The position numbers and the translations under genes are program-made. Below, piece by piece: positions 21,050-33,995 of a DNA stretch of 64,000 nt. This DNA comes from Cercospora beticola (taxonomy: Eukaryota > Ascomycota > Dothideomycetes > Mycosphaerellales > Mycosphaerellaceae): contig NC_088936.1 in the NCBI RefSeq assembly GCF_033473495.1, positions 186,001-250,000 of the forward strand, given 5' to 3'. Position 1 is the first letter of the stretch. Every line of letters starts with the position of its first letter. Under the pieces are notes generated by a model. It ran no database searches. It saw only the letters and a list, made by a program, of their open reading frames with translations, and was not told the origin of the DNA.

Positions 21050-23117
21050 GATGCGAGAGTGCAATTCACCTTCAACAGGCGAAGATCTGGTCAGTGAGAG
21101 AACATTGCAATAGAAGCCTGCGAGACATTGTGCTCATAACCATACATCGTATTGCGCCTTTGCGGGAGAACAGCCCGTGGTTGCCCCATGAATAGACTTC
21201 TGCTTCGCGTAAGGGGCGCGCAGAGATCGTTTGATCACCGTTGTTACAACCATCCAAGCTCAAGTACCGCGTCAGGTGCAAAGCTCTCATTGGGGTTGGT
21301 GTCTACAAAGATCCAAGGATATGATCAGAGCTTTACGATCGAAAGTGTGCCGCACCATCCAAAGTCAACGTCGCCGTTTCCAAGCCGGCGCTCGAGCCAC
21401 GACATGACTGCGTTAATGGCAAATGTGTATGAGCCTTAGTAACCATCGAAGCCATGAAGGTCTGGACGACGACGCGTGTACATCTGGTAGTATACTTTTA
21501 GCGATGCTGGCACGAATCTCCCGCAAAGAGCCTGTGCGTACAGCATTGCCAGCCATAATGGATGCTTCTGACGGGAGATGAGGCAGACATTGGTGGGAAA
21601 CAGCCGCATTGACTCCGTCGTATGTGTTGGTTATTCCAGGCACAGACCACGAAGCCTGAGGTTCGAAGCCGTTTAGCTAAGATGTCTGCCAAGAAGACTG
21701 TAATCTATTCCGGGGTCTTGTATTGATGTCCTCTAGTCTCGGCACCGCGTGAAACTATGTAGGGTAGTTGACAGAAGCATTGCACGGCAGATGAAGAAAA
21801 GTCGGGTGAACCGGTCCGTGCTGAGAGACAGATCTTGTACATTCGAGGCTTGCTTTTGATTGACCAACACATTGTCTCAAGAAGCGCCTGGGGCGGCGAT
21901 GACGACTGATATTCTGGTGTTCTGATGCTATGCTCGATTGTGGCGTCGAACCATTTGGAGTCTCAGTGTGGGAGGCTGCACCCTAGGGCAAGGGTTGCCA
22001 AGACGATCTTTGTGGAGACCGCGTGGCATGGCGCAGTCTAGCGTTACTCGTGTTGCGAAACAAGCGATCGGCCTCATCACGTCGTCTTCGGCATAGAATG
22101 TCACCTCGTCTGCCATGTGGTGCAGACGTCGTTGACTGCGGATGCGATTGGGTGTATGGATCAGGCCACGCTTTCATGGGTTTGAAGCTTGGCGTGCTTG
22201 CGTCTCCAGACTCGCTAGACACTGCTTCGACTCCTATCTGAGGCTGAGTGTTCTTTTTTTAGCTATGCACTCCGTCGTGTTGTATCTGTGGTCGCGTGCT
22301 GTCCAGGTGCAGAGTTCGGCGCTGAGCCTCATTGTGGTGCGCTCTCGCCGACTTCGAGAGAACGATCTGTGGGGCTTGGAATTATCCAGCTTAAGCACGG
22401 TTGGTCTGTGGAGATTTCGGGGTTGGGCACTGTCGTTCCAAGATCCCACCGATATACAGACACACACGCTACTACCATGGAGTCGGGGTTAGAGAGGAGC
22501 ACTTTCCTCAGAACACTTTCCAAGACCCCGATTGACTCCGCATGCTACCCGTGACATCCGCATTCATTAGCGCGAGATCCGCCGATTGCGAATGCGAGCA
22601 CAGTCGGCATTGCACAATCCTAGGAAAGAGATTGCTTGTTATTTGTCTAAACCTAACACGCTGATTTCTTCGTCTATATCGAGCAGGCTGCGTTGCGGGC
22701 CGTGTTTCTTTTCCAATTCTATAAATATATTCTGGTCGCCGCTTCTTCGGCGCAGTGGTTCTCCTCTCAGTAAGCAGGAAACCTGGCTGTCTGGCGTCTG
22801 GAAGTCTTCAAGCGTACCTGGTTGCTGTCGACTTTGGACAGTGCGTTGGGCGGGCCAGGCGTGCATTGTGGATGGCGTGCAGTCGCTGCTCCGATCTCCT
22901 GTGACGTCGACTTTCGCAATGGTCGGCGCCGCAAAACGAGCCTTGGCGTGCGGCCTGAGGCAGCAAGCTGGTACATATCGATCTTCAAAATCGCGCCTCC
23001 TTCATCCAACACATCCATCAGACCGATGCGAGCCGCAACGCCAAATCTTCCAGCATTACACCCGCTGACTTTGGCGTTTGACGGCACAGAAGTCCTTGGC
23101 CCGACGTACCATGACAC
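21050..23117. other. 2.1-kb intergenic region without a supported gene
   Basis: Only short frames on both strands (for example 21152-21439 and 22142-22492 plus). None has recognisable motifs or joins by plausible splicing. No repeats seen. Confidence 0.4.
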
Positions 23118-23977
23118 TCATGCTTTCACCAGAGTACCAATGGAGTGTGGTATAGTGCTGTAAGGTCCCTCACCTTCACCCATATGCAGGTCAACCGACG
23201 ACCACTCTCCTGCTCTCAAAAGCCATTCTTCAGTAGGCCGAGTGAGATCACATCCTCCGAACAGATGCGGCCAGAAAATGTTGATGAACCCTGGCAGAAC
23301 GTCAGACAAAACGAAGTTCTTCAAGCTGCGGATCTAGAAGCAAACTCACTCTGCCAGAACCCAACAAGATATCCACGTTGAAACGGCGTCTTAACATGTT
23401 CATAGACAATCCACTTGCCTCCAGGCTTCAAGTAAGGATACAAACTCCGAATAACATGTTCCGGCTCCGGAATGCTGCAGATACATTGCACCGTAATAAT
23501 CGTATCGATACTCTCCTTCTGCAGATCCCCTTTGTCGCCCAACTCCTCCGCTCCGCACGACAAGATCTCGTACACAGAATCCAATCCATTTCGAACTGCA
23601 TTCTGCTTCAACTCGGCATGCATACCAGGATTCGGCTCGACTCCGTAGATCTTCGTAATACTGGGGTTTGACGCTTTAGCGAACATATAAAGCCATTGAC
23701 CAGATCCGGGACCAATGTCGAGACAGACTCCAGATGCGGCTTGCCGAAGGAGAGGCAGGACATGAGCTTCGGCATCTTGGCGTGAGCGAGGGCCGAACCA
23801 GCGCCAGAAGGTGGCGAAATGATGGGTCTCGAAACTGGAGAGGCTGAAGAAGGGTTTGAGATTGCCTGACTTGAGGAGCTCGGTGATCGTCCGTGGGAGG
23901 AAGGAGATGGAGTAGGACAGGAGCAGAAGCGGGCGAAGCAAGAGGAATGGGCTTGTTTGTTGTTGAGGGGTCGACAT
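23118..23977 (-). CDS. METTL7-like SAM-dependent methyltransferase
   Basis: CDS is complement(join(23118..23290,23350..23977)), 266 aa. The intron 23291..23349 has GTGAGT, CTGAC and CCAG. The N terminus (residues about 10-28) is hydrophobic, suggesting membrane association. The SAM-binding motif I is CLDIGPGSGQW (residues 85-95). It is followed by an acidic residue ending the second strand in YGVEPNPGMH, then TVQCICSIPEP and LKPGGKWIVYEH. These are methyltransferase domain 11 features, and the leader plus layout resemble the METTL7/AAM-B group. The substrate is unknown. The gene lies among other tailoring-type enzymes (dioxygenase, tyrosinase) on the same or opposite strand, but a joint pathway is not shown. 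Confidence 0.85.
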
Positions 23978-24256
23978 CTTGATCTAAGGAGATTTCGCAA
24001 CGATGATTCGTCTCAAAAAGGTAACCCTTGATTTGATGACTTGCCGTTCGCCATGGTATTTATCTAATATGCAGGTGCGGCGTAGTGAACAGGCCGAGAT
24101 CGGCGTAACTCACTACGCCGAACATGGGATCTACACTCAGGCGCAGAAACGCAGCTTGATAGCTTGCTACACTGGCAGCATACGAGTCCGCCCAGCAATC
24201 TTTCGTTCCACTTGATTCAACAATTGCTGTTACGACGTTGCGCCACTACCTCACTC

Positions 24257-25562
24257 TCAAGCCACAGCCACCTGCGCTTGCTCCTCACGAATAGCCTTCA
24301 ACATCTCTGGATACCATTTCTCCCCAACATCAGGATGACTCTTGACCCTGTTCGCCAACGTTGCCTCTCCCAAATGCTTCCACTTTCCCTTCAAAAACGT
24401 CATCTCAATATTCTGATCTACCACTTGCCCCTCCTTCTCCAAAATTTCCTTCTTGAGATTCTTCACACTTTCCGGAACCGACATTGATTCGAATTGTGCA
24501 TCATAGCTCACGCCCTGGAAGAAAGGTATCGAGAACCGAGCGCCGGAGCCTTCTTCTGGGGAGAGTACTCGGTGTGTGGTGCTTGTACAGACGCCGTCTG
24601 TCATTGCTTCGAGGCCTTGACCGATAGCTACGACGAGGGTGCCGCGGATTGGAGGAACGTCTGTTGACATGTTAGTGAAGGGTCACTTAGACCAACATGC
24701 GAGGCACGTAATACCGATCCATTGTCCTTTGCTATTCTGTGCTTGCAGACCTTTATGATCCGAAGCTTGGAGCAGGTATGACGATAGCATGGAATCTTTG
24801 TGAGCTATTCAATCCAGTTAGCATTCGTCGTTGTTTCCTCCTTCGAACAAAAGCCAAGAACATACGTCCTACACCCTGCCCTCTTCCTGTTCCATGATCA
24901 GGATACTTGACGATCTTCAATTTATGCTGCCTATCACACCAGTCAGCGCAATCACATCCGCATGCTAGATCATCGCAGACATACTGATTCTCATCGAAGA
25001 ATTGATCGAATGCAGTAGCATGCAGCCCAAGGCACTCCGCAATCAGCCGCGTGAAGACCATGCTGATCTCGCTCAGTCTCTCCATATACGTCTCAAAGAC
25101 CTCACGAAAGTCCGGGAGCATGTCTGGATCCGGCCACTGGTTTGGCCCAAACAAATTGTAGTACAATGGTTCGGTGTCTTTTCTCAGCTCGTGTGGCGTA
25201 CTAAGATCCAGCTGTTCTCGCCAGTCCGCAGCTTTGGCAGTCGTTTCCATTCCGAGCTATAGCCAGTCAGATATCACCGGCGATGTGAACATTTACTACG
25301 TGCATACTCTTGAATATCCCAAGAAACTTGGCTGGTTCTTCATCTCGATGCGGAGTTTCTCTTGCTCCGACAAGTCGAAGAATTGGATTCCCTCCTTACA
25401 CACGCGGTCGAAGAATGCCTGATCTATCCCAGTGTTGTTGATGTACAAGAACCCCACACTTAGGACTGCCTCGCGAAGCTTTGCGAGAAATGCTGGCTTT
25501 GTCTTGGCGTCTCTTGCCTCGCCGAGGTCAAGGATTGGGATATTTGTGAAACCTGCTGCCAT
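24257..25562 (-). CDS. 2-oxoglutarate/Fe(II) dioxygenase, isopenicillin-N-synthase-like
   Basis: CDS is complement(join(24257..24660,24715..24804,24866..24931,24986..25256,25308..25562)), 361 aa. The four introns (51-61 bp) have GT/AG ends, and their removal gives one continuous frame. The DIOX_N part begins TNIPILDLGEARD and includes GFLYINNTGI. The catalytic part has the iron ligands H199, D201 (PHKDS) and H257 (THRVLSP), and the co-substrate Arg-x-Ser at 269-271 (ARFS). The complete set indicates an active enzyme. The family hydroxylates, desaturates or cyclises small molecules. The substrate here is unknown. It lies 229 bp downstream of the Zn2Cys6 gene on the same strand, so co-regulation is possible. 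Confidence 0.9.
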
Positions 25563-25791
25563 GTTGAAATATTTGATCGGAGATAACAGTGATTCTTTCA
25601 CAGGCTCGATCGTGTTCAGGTATCTGGGCAAGCTCGGATGCTTTGAGCGATTTATAAGCGTAAGTCCGATCGGAGAGAGGCCAGGGTTCGGTGCGGCGTA
25701 AGCACGCCCTGTCCGATACTACATTGGGCAGAAAGCCAAGTCATTCTTACTTCTGAAGCTCGGCTGATATCGAACATGGAGGTCTGTAGAC

Positions 25792-27890
25792 TCAGACAGG
25801 CTGCTCGTCTAACCATTGCCAGAACCCAAACTCGGTCTCCCACGTATCAAGTGGAAGCATTGTGTCCAGGAGTGGCAATCTGTCTTGAGCTGGGACAGGC
25901 TGCTCTGAATCAATGGCGCGCGCAGGAGAGCTGAGGTCGGGAATGATCTGGTTCAGTAATCGTTGGATACTTGACGCAGCACGGAACAACAGGTCGTAGT
26001 TTGGCTCTCCTTGAGCTACAAACCCGCCACCTTGTATTTCTCGAATGATGACGCAGAGATCTGGGACGGCACGTTTACCCAAGGGTCTTACCAAGGTACC
26101 ACGTCTGACGCGCAGAAGCGACAGCGCGATCAGTCCCGCTGCTCTGAGGCCGAAGTTGGACACCTTCCAGATCAGACTCGTTCCCGAGTTGACAACACGA
26201 TCCCGCAAGATGACAGCATCTACAACGAGAGACAGTATCTCTTCCGACACTCCCTGGATTTCCGGTCCATCGCGTCGCGCACCACCGTATAAAAGAAAAA
26301 GGATCTGTAGGTACTGGAGGCGGCAATCGAGCACCAAGTCCAACTCGTAGGGCGTATGTCGATCATGCAGTGGCAGAGTATCAGTAATCTTGAAATGCCC
26401 AGGAAGACGGCTCCAGAGGCTGATGGCTTGAGTTATCAAAGTGCTGGAGCGCGGTTAGTACTTGCTTGAGAGAGAGGGGTATCTCGTTGCACTTACTCAA
26501 TAGCTTGACTTCTATTGGGGCAATTCGGACGTCTCAGAAGCTCCAGAGCCTCCTCTTTCAGCAGCGCGCAGATGGCCATCCATCTTATGGCGCTGGAATT
26601 GTCCAGTGCGGCATCCTGGGCTAGAGGCAAGTCAGATAACGTGTAGCGACCAGATTCCACGAATTCTTCAGGCACACTGCGCGTGCTGCCAACAGGACCG
26701 CAGGGTAATTGGAAGCAGCAGAAATTCCTGTTGAGGCGTGGCGGTCGCCCGGTGAACACTGCATTGTGTTTGTCTGCTCCGTATGTCACTGCGAAAATGG
26801 CTCGCCTGAGATCTGCTAGCCAGCCAGGAACCTTTAGACCAGCAAGAACTTCCTCGTTCAAGCCCAGGAATAACAGTGAACTAATGACATCACCTAATTT
26901 TCGCCATGAGTCGAAATCTAAAAGAATCAGTGAGTCGACACAGTTGCTTTCCACGCGGAAGAACCTACTTTGATCACCTCTGACCATAGTATATAAGATC
27001 CAGGTCTCGAACTGACATATCAGTAGTAGATCGTTCGCACAATCACGTGAGAGCGCTGCTTCCAGGCAGCGCTCAGCGCACGAAAGAAAGTCTTGCTGCA
27101 GTTTTCGACGAGCCTTGCGGTCGTTGTAAAGAATAGGAAAATGATGGATGTCGATCACAGCACGGCCAGCTGCGATCAGCAGTAACAGAATGCCTTCCCA
27201 GCGGAGAATCGCAAAGACTTCATGCGTAAAGCAGCCAAAATCAAGCGGGAATTCATTGGTCAAAGGGGCTGAAGACAATTTGTGCAAATGTGCACACAGA
27301 TCAGATGCGGATTCCTGCCAAGTTGAGATTGCCTGCAGTGTAAGATCTATGGCAGTAGGAAGTAATGGGGCCGCAAGAGTCATGCTGGTGCCTTTTGCCA
27401 ACCAGAAATGGATGAGACCAGAGACAGCCTTGTGATCAATGTCATGAAGCAGGTGCTCGATAACTGTCACGCATTCAGCAGCGGGAGGCGCATTGATAGG
27501 AGAAGGAACTGCTACTTGTTGCTGGCTCAATGTGCTGACTGGGTCCTCTCCAGATTCGCGGCCCAACTCGTCAAAGATGGTCGCATGGCTCGAAGCGCCA
27601 ATGAAGCCAGCATACCGTTGCTGCTGCTCCTCCGGCTCTGGATCGTCTGCGACTGGCAAGGAGACGCTGGGTAGTGTGTCTGATTCGGCAGTCGTTCGGA
27701 CTTGGCCGCTATCTGACGCCTCGGGTTGGCGCTTCCTCTTGAATGGCCGATCTCGATAATGACAATCGGCTTGTTTTCCTCTGCGTACACAGCGAGCGCA
27801 AGGAGGTCTGCCATGGTCACATGATTGTTTCGAGAGTCGGCAAGGCTCGCAGGCTGCGTATCGGTGCGGACGCTGAGCTGGCTGGCGCAT
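25792..27890 (-). CDS. Zn2Cys6 transcription factor
   Basis: CDS is complement(join(25792..26443,26497..26917,26969..27890)), 664 aa. The intron 26444..26496 (GTAAGT, TACTAAC, CCAG) is clear. The intron 26918..26968 (GTAGGT...TGATTCTTTTAG) is likely; it is in frame, so it could also be retained. The binuclear zinc cluster is complete: C14, C17, C24, C31, C34 and C43 (CX2CX6CX6CX2CX8C), followed by a basic linker PFKRKRQ. The rest is helical with a fungal middle-homology-like region. It should bind CGG-type half sites in the nucleus. Position directly upstream of the dioxygenase suggests a pathway-specific regulator, which is inference. Confidence 0.88.
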
Positions 27891-30096
27891 CGAGAGGGCG
27901 ATACCTGCATTGATGTATTCTACCGTGCAGCTTGGGTCGTAGTAGATGCCAGCACAAGCTCTGGTAGGTATTCAGTCTGGGAGTGTTGAGCCCTTTGCTG
28001 ATGAGAAGAACGGCGAGAAGAGGGCTCTCTCCGAGCGCTTGCGGAGAAAGAACAGAAGGTTTCACTTCGCCGCGGGCGCTCGGCAGCTGCCGCCGGGAGT
28101 AACGACTTGTGGCCACTACCACTACTGCTGGTCACTCGACAGCTTCAAGACTTCATCCGATGTTTTCTCATCTCTCTTTACTTCACATCCCCACGTTCTG
28201 ATGGCGGAGTGCCGAACAACGATCTCTACAGACCAGCTTCCCTCAGAGCACCAATCTGGTAGGCGTACCATCTTCAAGCTCTCGACGCGGAACACTCGAC
28301 CGCCGGACTGCATTGGGAATCTTCAACGTGTGCCTGAAGCGAGCTGATGAAGCGAGGGGATGCAAGAAGCTATTTTTATCGACCCAACAGTCATATCTAA
28401 TGCTTGATTCTCAACATGCAGCTCTCCGCGGGAACCAAGCTTTTTGGAATTTCGCTTCGACATCTTCACACGTAACGAGACGCGGTGGATGAAGTGTTGC
28501 ATTGAAGGGCTTCCCCACTCCTCTCAGCCTTCCGCTTCGCAGTGACTTGGTGCATCGATACAGAAGGAAGCGCTTAGCAAAGGCAGAGGTGCCCGGCTCC
28601 AGCGGCAAGCATGAAATCCTGCCAATTGGGCAGAGCAGGAGGATCGAAAATATTGATTTCGCAGCCGTGCACCCCGGCACGCACGCATGAGATGCCAGTC
28701 AAGCCAGCTCGTGGTATGGTGAGCTCATGCCTAGATCTTAAAGACATGCGCAATGCACGTAACTGATCAGCAGGCGTGTCCCATGTGCAGATGCAGTGCG
28801 AACCACCGCATTGGTACAGGGCCCTTGGATCCAAGAGTCTACAGTACCTTGATCACAGCACCCCACGTAGCCGTACTCCCGTCAGATATTGCACGGTGCT
28901 ACCCACGACCGGCATGCGGCACTATCGAGCAGCTTGATATGCGGCTGAGGCAATATGACCTGCAACCTGCACCAAGGAATTTCGCAAACCAACGATGTGT
29001 CGACCTCGACCGGAAAAACCTATTGACTTTCTGTAAGAATTGGCGACCTTGATCCGACATCTCAGTCGGGTCCGGCTCTGCAACGCCCTTCAAAATTTTT
29101 AAACGGGTTTCTCTGCATGCGCTCTCATGTGTGCTACAGGATTGATCCTTTGCTTCGCCTCAAGCCCCACTGCCGGCCAAGAAAAGCTAAGAGCTCATCC
29201 TAAGCTACGAGCGCACCTTTGGCTAACATTTCTTCGCCATGCCCCACTGTGTCCACAATCAGCACCCTTCTACAGCTGATCAGTCTCAGCCTTGACAATG
29301 AAAGCTCAGCTCCGGCTTGACCGCCTTGATGTTCGCAACGCGCAAGGTGCTGCACCTGCAAGTTCGGAGAATTAGAGCTAGAAAAGGAAGGACGTCGGGA
29401 CTCATGTCCCACCGCATGATGACCTGACCGAATGCCCATGCGAAATCCTTCCTCTCTATGCGGGCGATGTGCACGAGAAGTCCAGAACTGCCGCTCATGT
29501 GCTCCTAGGCCGCAATCGCGCCCCCAATTGCCTAATCATGGATGCTGACAGGAACAAATCCAAAGCGGTGGCAGGTGCCTGTCCCAAGCAGTATCCCAGA
29601 ATGCCTCAAGCCTTTTCCCACTCGACCAGCTCCCTCTAGACCTCGCGCCGTCTGTCGTGATCGCAGCGACATCCTGCCGCGTTCACTGCTTGCTGATAAC
29701 AATTTTCGGCTTCCCCATACTCCGCGAACTTGAGGCCGATCTACATCTCGCTTTGCATGTGGCTCACTTTAGCTCCGGACTACGCTTAATGCAGTATAAT
29801 GTACTGCCATGGTCTGAGCTGATCATCGTCGCCAAGCAGCCGCGCTCTCGTTGTGCGCCACTCCACTGGATCCGTCTGTCGAAAAGATGCGCTTTTACCA
29901 GCGAGCCGTGCTCGCTGCCGCCATTGCCGTTCCTAGGACCGGTCTGCACCTCGCATACCTACATCTCATACGCTTCCTTCGCAGAGGGCTTAGAATCCTG
30001 CGGCGCGACGTTTTGTACAAGTAGCAGCAGATAGGAACGTGGATGCCACGTTGTTTGTAGATCACGGCTCTCCCTTTCCCATCTACTGTCGCTGTA
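27891..30096. other. 2.2-kb spacer between regulator and tyrosinase
   Basis: This contains divergent promoters for the Zn2Cys6 gene (reading left) and the tyrosinase (reading right). The frames present are short or begin at non-ATG codons, and none is recognisable. Confidence 0.4.
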
Positions 30097-31390
30097 ATGT
30101 ATACACTAATTCTTACCTGCTGGCTCCTGCTCTCGACAGCAATCGCCGCGCCACCACCTTCATACAGACCACCATCAACCTATCCGCCCCAGAAATGGAT
30201 TCCTGGGCCAACCAACGGAACTGATGCACTCGCACGCAAAGGCTGGCAAAATCTGCAGAGATATGTGAAGCACAACGTCACAAACAACACATGCTCTCTC
30301 AAGACCGCCTACCGACGCAAGGAGTGGGACACGCTCCGACCACACGAAAAGCGAGCATATATCCAGGCTGTCAAATGTCTCCAGAGCAAGCCTGCACTCA
30401 GTGGCGATCTTGCTCCAGGTGCCAAGAGCCGATATGATGACTTCACTGCCACTCACGTCAATCAGACCTTGAGGATTCATAGCACAGTTTGTCTCGACTC
30501 TTGCATAAGCTACTAGCCTTGACACTGATCAGCAATGGTAGGGCAACTTCTTGACTTGGCATCGATATTTCGTCTGGACATATGAGAAAGCCTTGCGTGA
30601 GGAGTGTGGATACCGCGGCTATCAACCTTATATAAACTGGGCACGCCTGTCGAATTCTGTCATCAACGCTCCAATCTTCGATGGCTCTGATACATCTCTT
30701 GGCGGAAATGGTGTTTTCGAACCCGCCAAGATCCCAATTGTATTCTCGAACGAAACCACTCCCGTCACTGGTATCAACCCAGCTGGAGGCGGTGGCTGCG
30801 TCACCAAAGGCCCCTTCAAAGACATGAGCGTCACCCTCGGTCCTGTCGGTCTTGCCGGCTACGACCCCACATTCATCACACCCAATCCTCAGACAAATGG
30901 CCTAGGCTACAATCCTCGTTGCCTGCGCCGCGACCTGTCTGTGGAAGCCGTCTCTGGCGCCTCTGATCACAATGTCACGACGCTTTTGGCCAACTCTCCT
31001 GATATTGCGACTTTCCAAAACGTCCTTCAAGGACCGTTTGCGCTCTCTCCTCCTCGGCCATTCTATGGCGCACATGCTGCAGGGCACTATACCGTCGGCG
31101 GCGATCCTGGTGGAGATTTCTACACCTCGCCTGGAGACCCGTGGTTCTATTTACATCATGCACAAGTTGATCGAGTGTACTGGATCTGGCAGAACCTGCA
31201 TCTGTTCGATGAGGGCGAGAAGTGGAAGGAGATTGCGGGGACTTTGACATTCTTGAATTTCCCACCTAGTCGTGAGGCCAGACTAGATGATCGTTTTGAC
31301 CTGGGTGTCAATGATGGTTTTCAAGGGATGACGATTGAAGAGGGTCTGTTTACGTTGGATGGAGAGAGATATTGTTATGTTTATGAGTAA
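30097..31390 (+). CDS. Secreted tyrosinase
   Basis: CDS is join(30097..30486,30542..31390), 412 aa. The intron 30487..30541 has an unusual GTTTGT donor, but its removal rebuilds the CuA site exactly. A signal peptide occupies residues 1-18 (ending AIA-Ala). CuA histidines are H120, H128 and H137 (in FLTWHRYF). CuB histidines are H308, H312 (GAHAAGH) and the pair H335-H336 in DPWFYLHHAQVDRVYW. Several N-x-S/T sites fit secretion. There is no long C-terminal cap domain, as in the short secreted fungal tyrosinase class. It oxidises phenols to quinones (melanin or secondary metabolite steps). The gene is isolated by about 2 kb on each side. Confidence 0.93.
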
Positions 31391-33286
31391 CGTTGTTCTT
31401 CTTGCAGTCCAATGGAGGATTCTGGCACTTCTTTGCTAGGATCTTAGACCTGATGACCAAAGTCATGTAGAAGGAACAGTACATGATGACTTATGAGCAG
31501 CTGGGCAGTAATGAAGGTCTTGAGACGCTCAATGATCCACATCTGGCATTAGATAGTGTTTGAAGCTCGAATAATCTCGAATAGTCCAATCTCGGAATCG
31601 ATCTTATCCTCATCCCGCGTCTTGCTCAAAAAGTCTTGCGCTGTATCATCTCTGCTACGAAGTATGAATTGGGCTTGGACGTGTAAACAAGCTTCTCTGC
31701 CCAGCTGTGTCTTGTTCGATCAGCTACGATCGAGCTTCTGACTACAGTATGTGCTTCGATCGTCGTGCAGGCTAACGGAGGTAGAGCCGGCCTTTCAGGT
31801 CACCTTGGGGGGCCCCAAGCAGTCTCAACACGTCTTTCGAAGCTCTGATACTAGTTTAGGCTATTGGCACTAATGCCGACGCACTTTCATACTTTGCCGC
31901 ACAATGACATTCACCGTTCAAGATCTACATGTCACGCTCTGTAAACGGAAATTCCACACCACACGCTACTTCAGTTTCCTCAATCACTTTTGACGTTGAT
32001 GAAAGCTTTACATGCTATGACACCTTTTTTTTCGGTCACTCCATAAAAGCGGTTGACAGGTCAACATGTATACGACCGGAGTCTCCGATTCACTTGGCAA
32101 TGTTGGCATGCGGGTTACTCAGCTTGTGGCACACTAGGTCACACGTAAGGAGTATACTATCGAGGCCCATCCTACACAATGCATCGTCGACAGAACTAGC
32201 AAGACAGATGAAGCTCACCGATTAGCCTTCCCTGATGGCTTTGCTTCTGGCTGGACTGAGACCGCGTGAGTAGGCAAATGCAGCCGACGCAATCCTACGA
32301 TGATGAAGAGGCGTTGTGGTTGCGATGTGGTCGAAGCCCATACAGCCACCGACCCGCACAGCAGTGATGATGAGGGCGTCCTTTCGCTGGATTTCTATGT
32401 CATATATGCTTGTTCTGCAGTAGGCCGGCCATAAGACATGGAAATTGCTGTGAATAAACAGATGCTTCGTTGCGATCCTTTGCAGTAGCGCAGCTAAGTT
32501 AGGCCGCGCTTTCTGGGCATTAATTCCCTCACCTTGTCAACAGGCTCAGAGTATACCACATGGTGATACCTTGACCTTTTCCGTTGTGTCAACGAGTCTG
32601 CCATCGCGACGTCTGAACGTTCGGGCATTCCGAACATGAGATTATCGGTAGCATGTTGGTATGCAATCAGATGCGATGGCAGCTGTGTGGCACAAAGCCC
32701 GCAGGAAGCCACCATACAACGATTGGCTCCTGCTACATCGTGGTCTTGCAGCTGCATATATGCTAATAGAGTTTTGACGAACCATCTGAATTTCTGGTAG
32801 CCACTACTGCAATCGTTCCATCCTTGCCAGCACATAGACAATCCTATCGGACCTTCCGTATGTTCTCTGTTGCTCTTACCAGTTACCACACGCTTCCAAA
32901 GAGCCGCTTCGATTTCCTGCAGGACAATGAAACTTTCACGCTGAGAACACGAAGCTCTTCTCCAGGCACTAACCATATTTGGGTGCTGCGCAGTCTTCAT
33001 CCAGTAGAGATCTGCGGTTTCCAGAAGCCACTCGCTAGGAGACATGTCAACGCACTTCCGCACGAGCTATCCTGAGCGCCTGCATATTCTCCTTCGAGCA
33101 GTGATCTACCCCTCTGAGGCGGTTTTTGCCAGGACGTACGCCAAGTCCTACCACCAGCGCAACACTCAGCATTGGTGCATAATGGTGAGGAAGTGGTATA
33201 TAAGCGCAGTCGACTTGCAGTGATCATGGCATCAAATAGCGACAGCAAAACACTTCCGCTTTGAAATCAGCGTCTCTTCGATCAAC
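31391..33286. other. 1.9-kb intergenic region
   Basis: Apart from the doubtful minus-strand frame at 32494-33045, it has only short frames. TATATAAG near 33200 lies about 85 bp before the start of the small secreted protein gene and is a plausible TATA box. Confidence 0.4.
32494..33045 (-). CDS. Doubtful ORF, 183 aa, unknown
   Basis: An uninterrupted frame from the ATG at 33045 to 32494. The product has many Trp, Cys and Met residues and no motif I recognise. Its length is unusual for this spacer, but there are no splice partners or supporting features. It could be the relic of a larger gene or chance. Confidence 0.25.
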   Translation of the reverse strand: MSPSEWLLETADLYWMKTAQHPNMVSAWRRASCSQRESFIVLQEIEAALWKRVVTGKSNREHTEGPIGLSMCWQGWNDCSSGYQKFRWFVKTLLAYMQLQDHDVAGANRCMVASCGLCATQLPSHLIAYQHATDNLMFGMPERSDVAMADSLTQRKRSRYHHVVYSEPVDKVRELMPRKRGLT

Positions 33287-33995
33287 ATGAAGTTCTCACA
33301 CGCACTTACAGCTCTTGCGCTCGCATCCGGAGTCGTGGCCGATTGCCCTCCAGAACAACGTATCGATGCACTGAAGTACATTGTCAGAGCATTCAATGCG
33401 GTCGGCCTCGAGTCGGTGCAATTGATCAATGGCATGCCACTTGCACCACAATGCGACGCATTCCTGTAGGCATCATGCGAACGAATCGTCATTCGAGAAA
33501 CCCTGACATCTGACAATTTTCTTTCAGATTTATCAACGGCCTCCCCGGAATCTCCCCAGCCTTTGACTCAACAACAGTCAAAGCCTTTTCTCAAACCGTT
33601 CGACAAGCCTTCGGATACGTGGAAGGCAGATATTCCGCCGCAGACAACGGCACAGCGACTCTTGATGCGATTGTGGTAAGTCGATCTCACAAACACCACT
33701 CCCATATTCCTCAAAACACGCGATACTGACTTGATTTGAACAGACCCTCGGAGTCCTCCAAGTCCTACAAGCCCCAGTCCGAACACGAATCGTCGTCCCT
33801 GCAGAATTCGACCCAGAGACTTGCCTCATCACATCTCTGCCGACGTATATCATGCTTCCGACAGATATTGCAGGAAACACGATCAATCCTCCGAGAATTC
33901 CTAAGATTTTGGGGATTGATAGATTGCCTGGTTTCAAGCCGATTTTGCAGTTGCTGGTTCCTGCTATTGGCGATATCTTTAATGTGTTGAATTAG
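33287..33995 (+). CDS. Small secreted protein, candidate effector or surface protein
   Basis: CDS is join(33287..33465,33528..33675,33744..33995), 192 aa. Introns 33466..33527 (GTAGGC...TTTCAG) and 33676..33743 (GTAAGT...AACAG) are needed to keep the frame. Residues 1-18 are a clean signal peptide (MKFSHALTALALASGVVA), followed by Asp-Cys. The mature protein is neutral and rich in Pro, Ile and Leu, with three or so cysteines (near the N terminus, in PQCDAF and in ETCLITS). No family is recognised. A TATA-like element lies about 85 bp upstream. Secretion is well supported; function is unknown. Confidence 0.8.
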
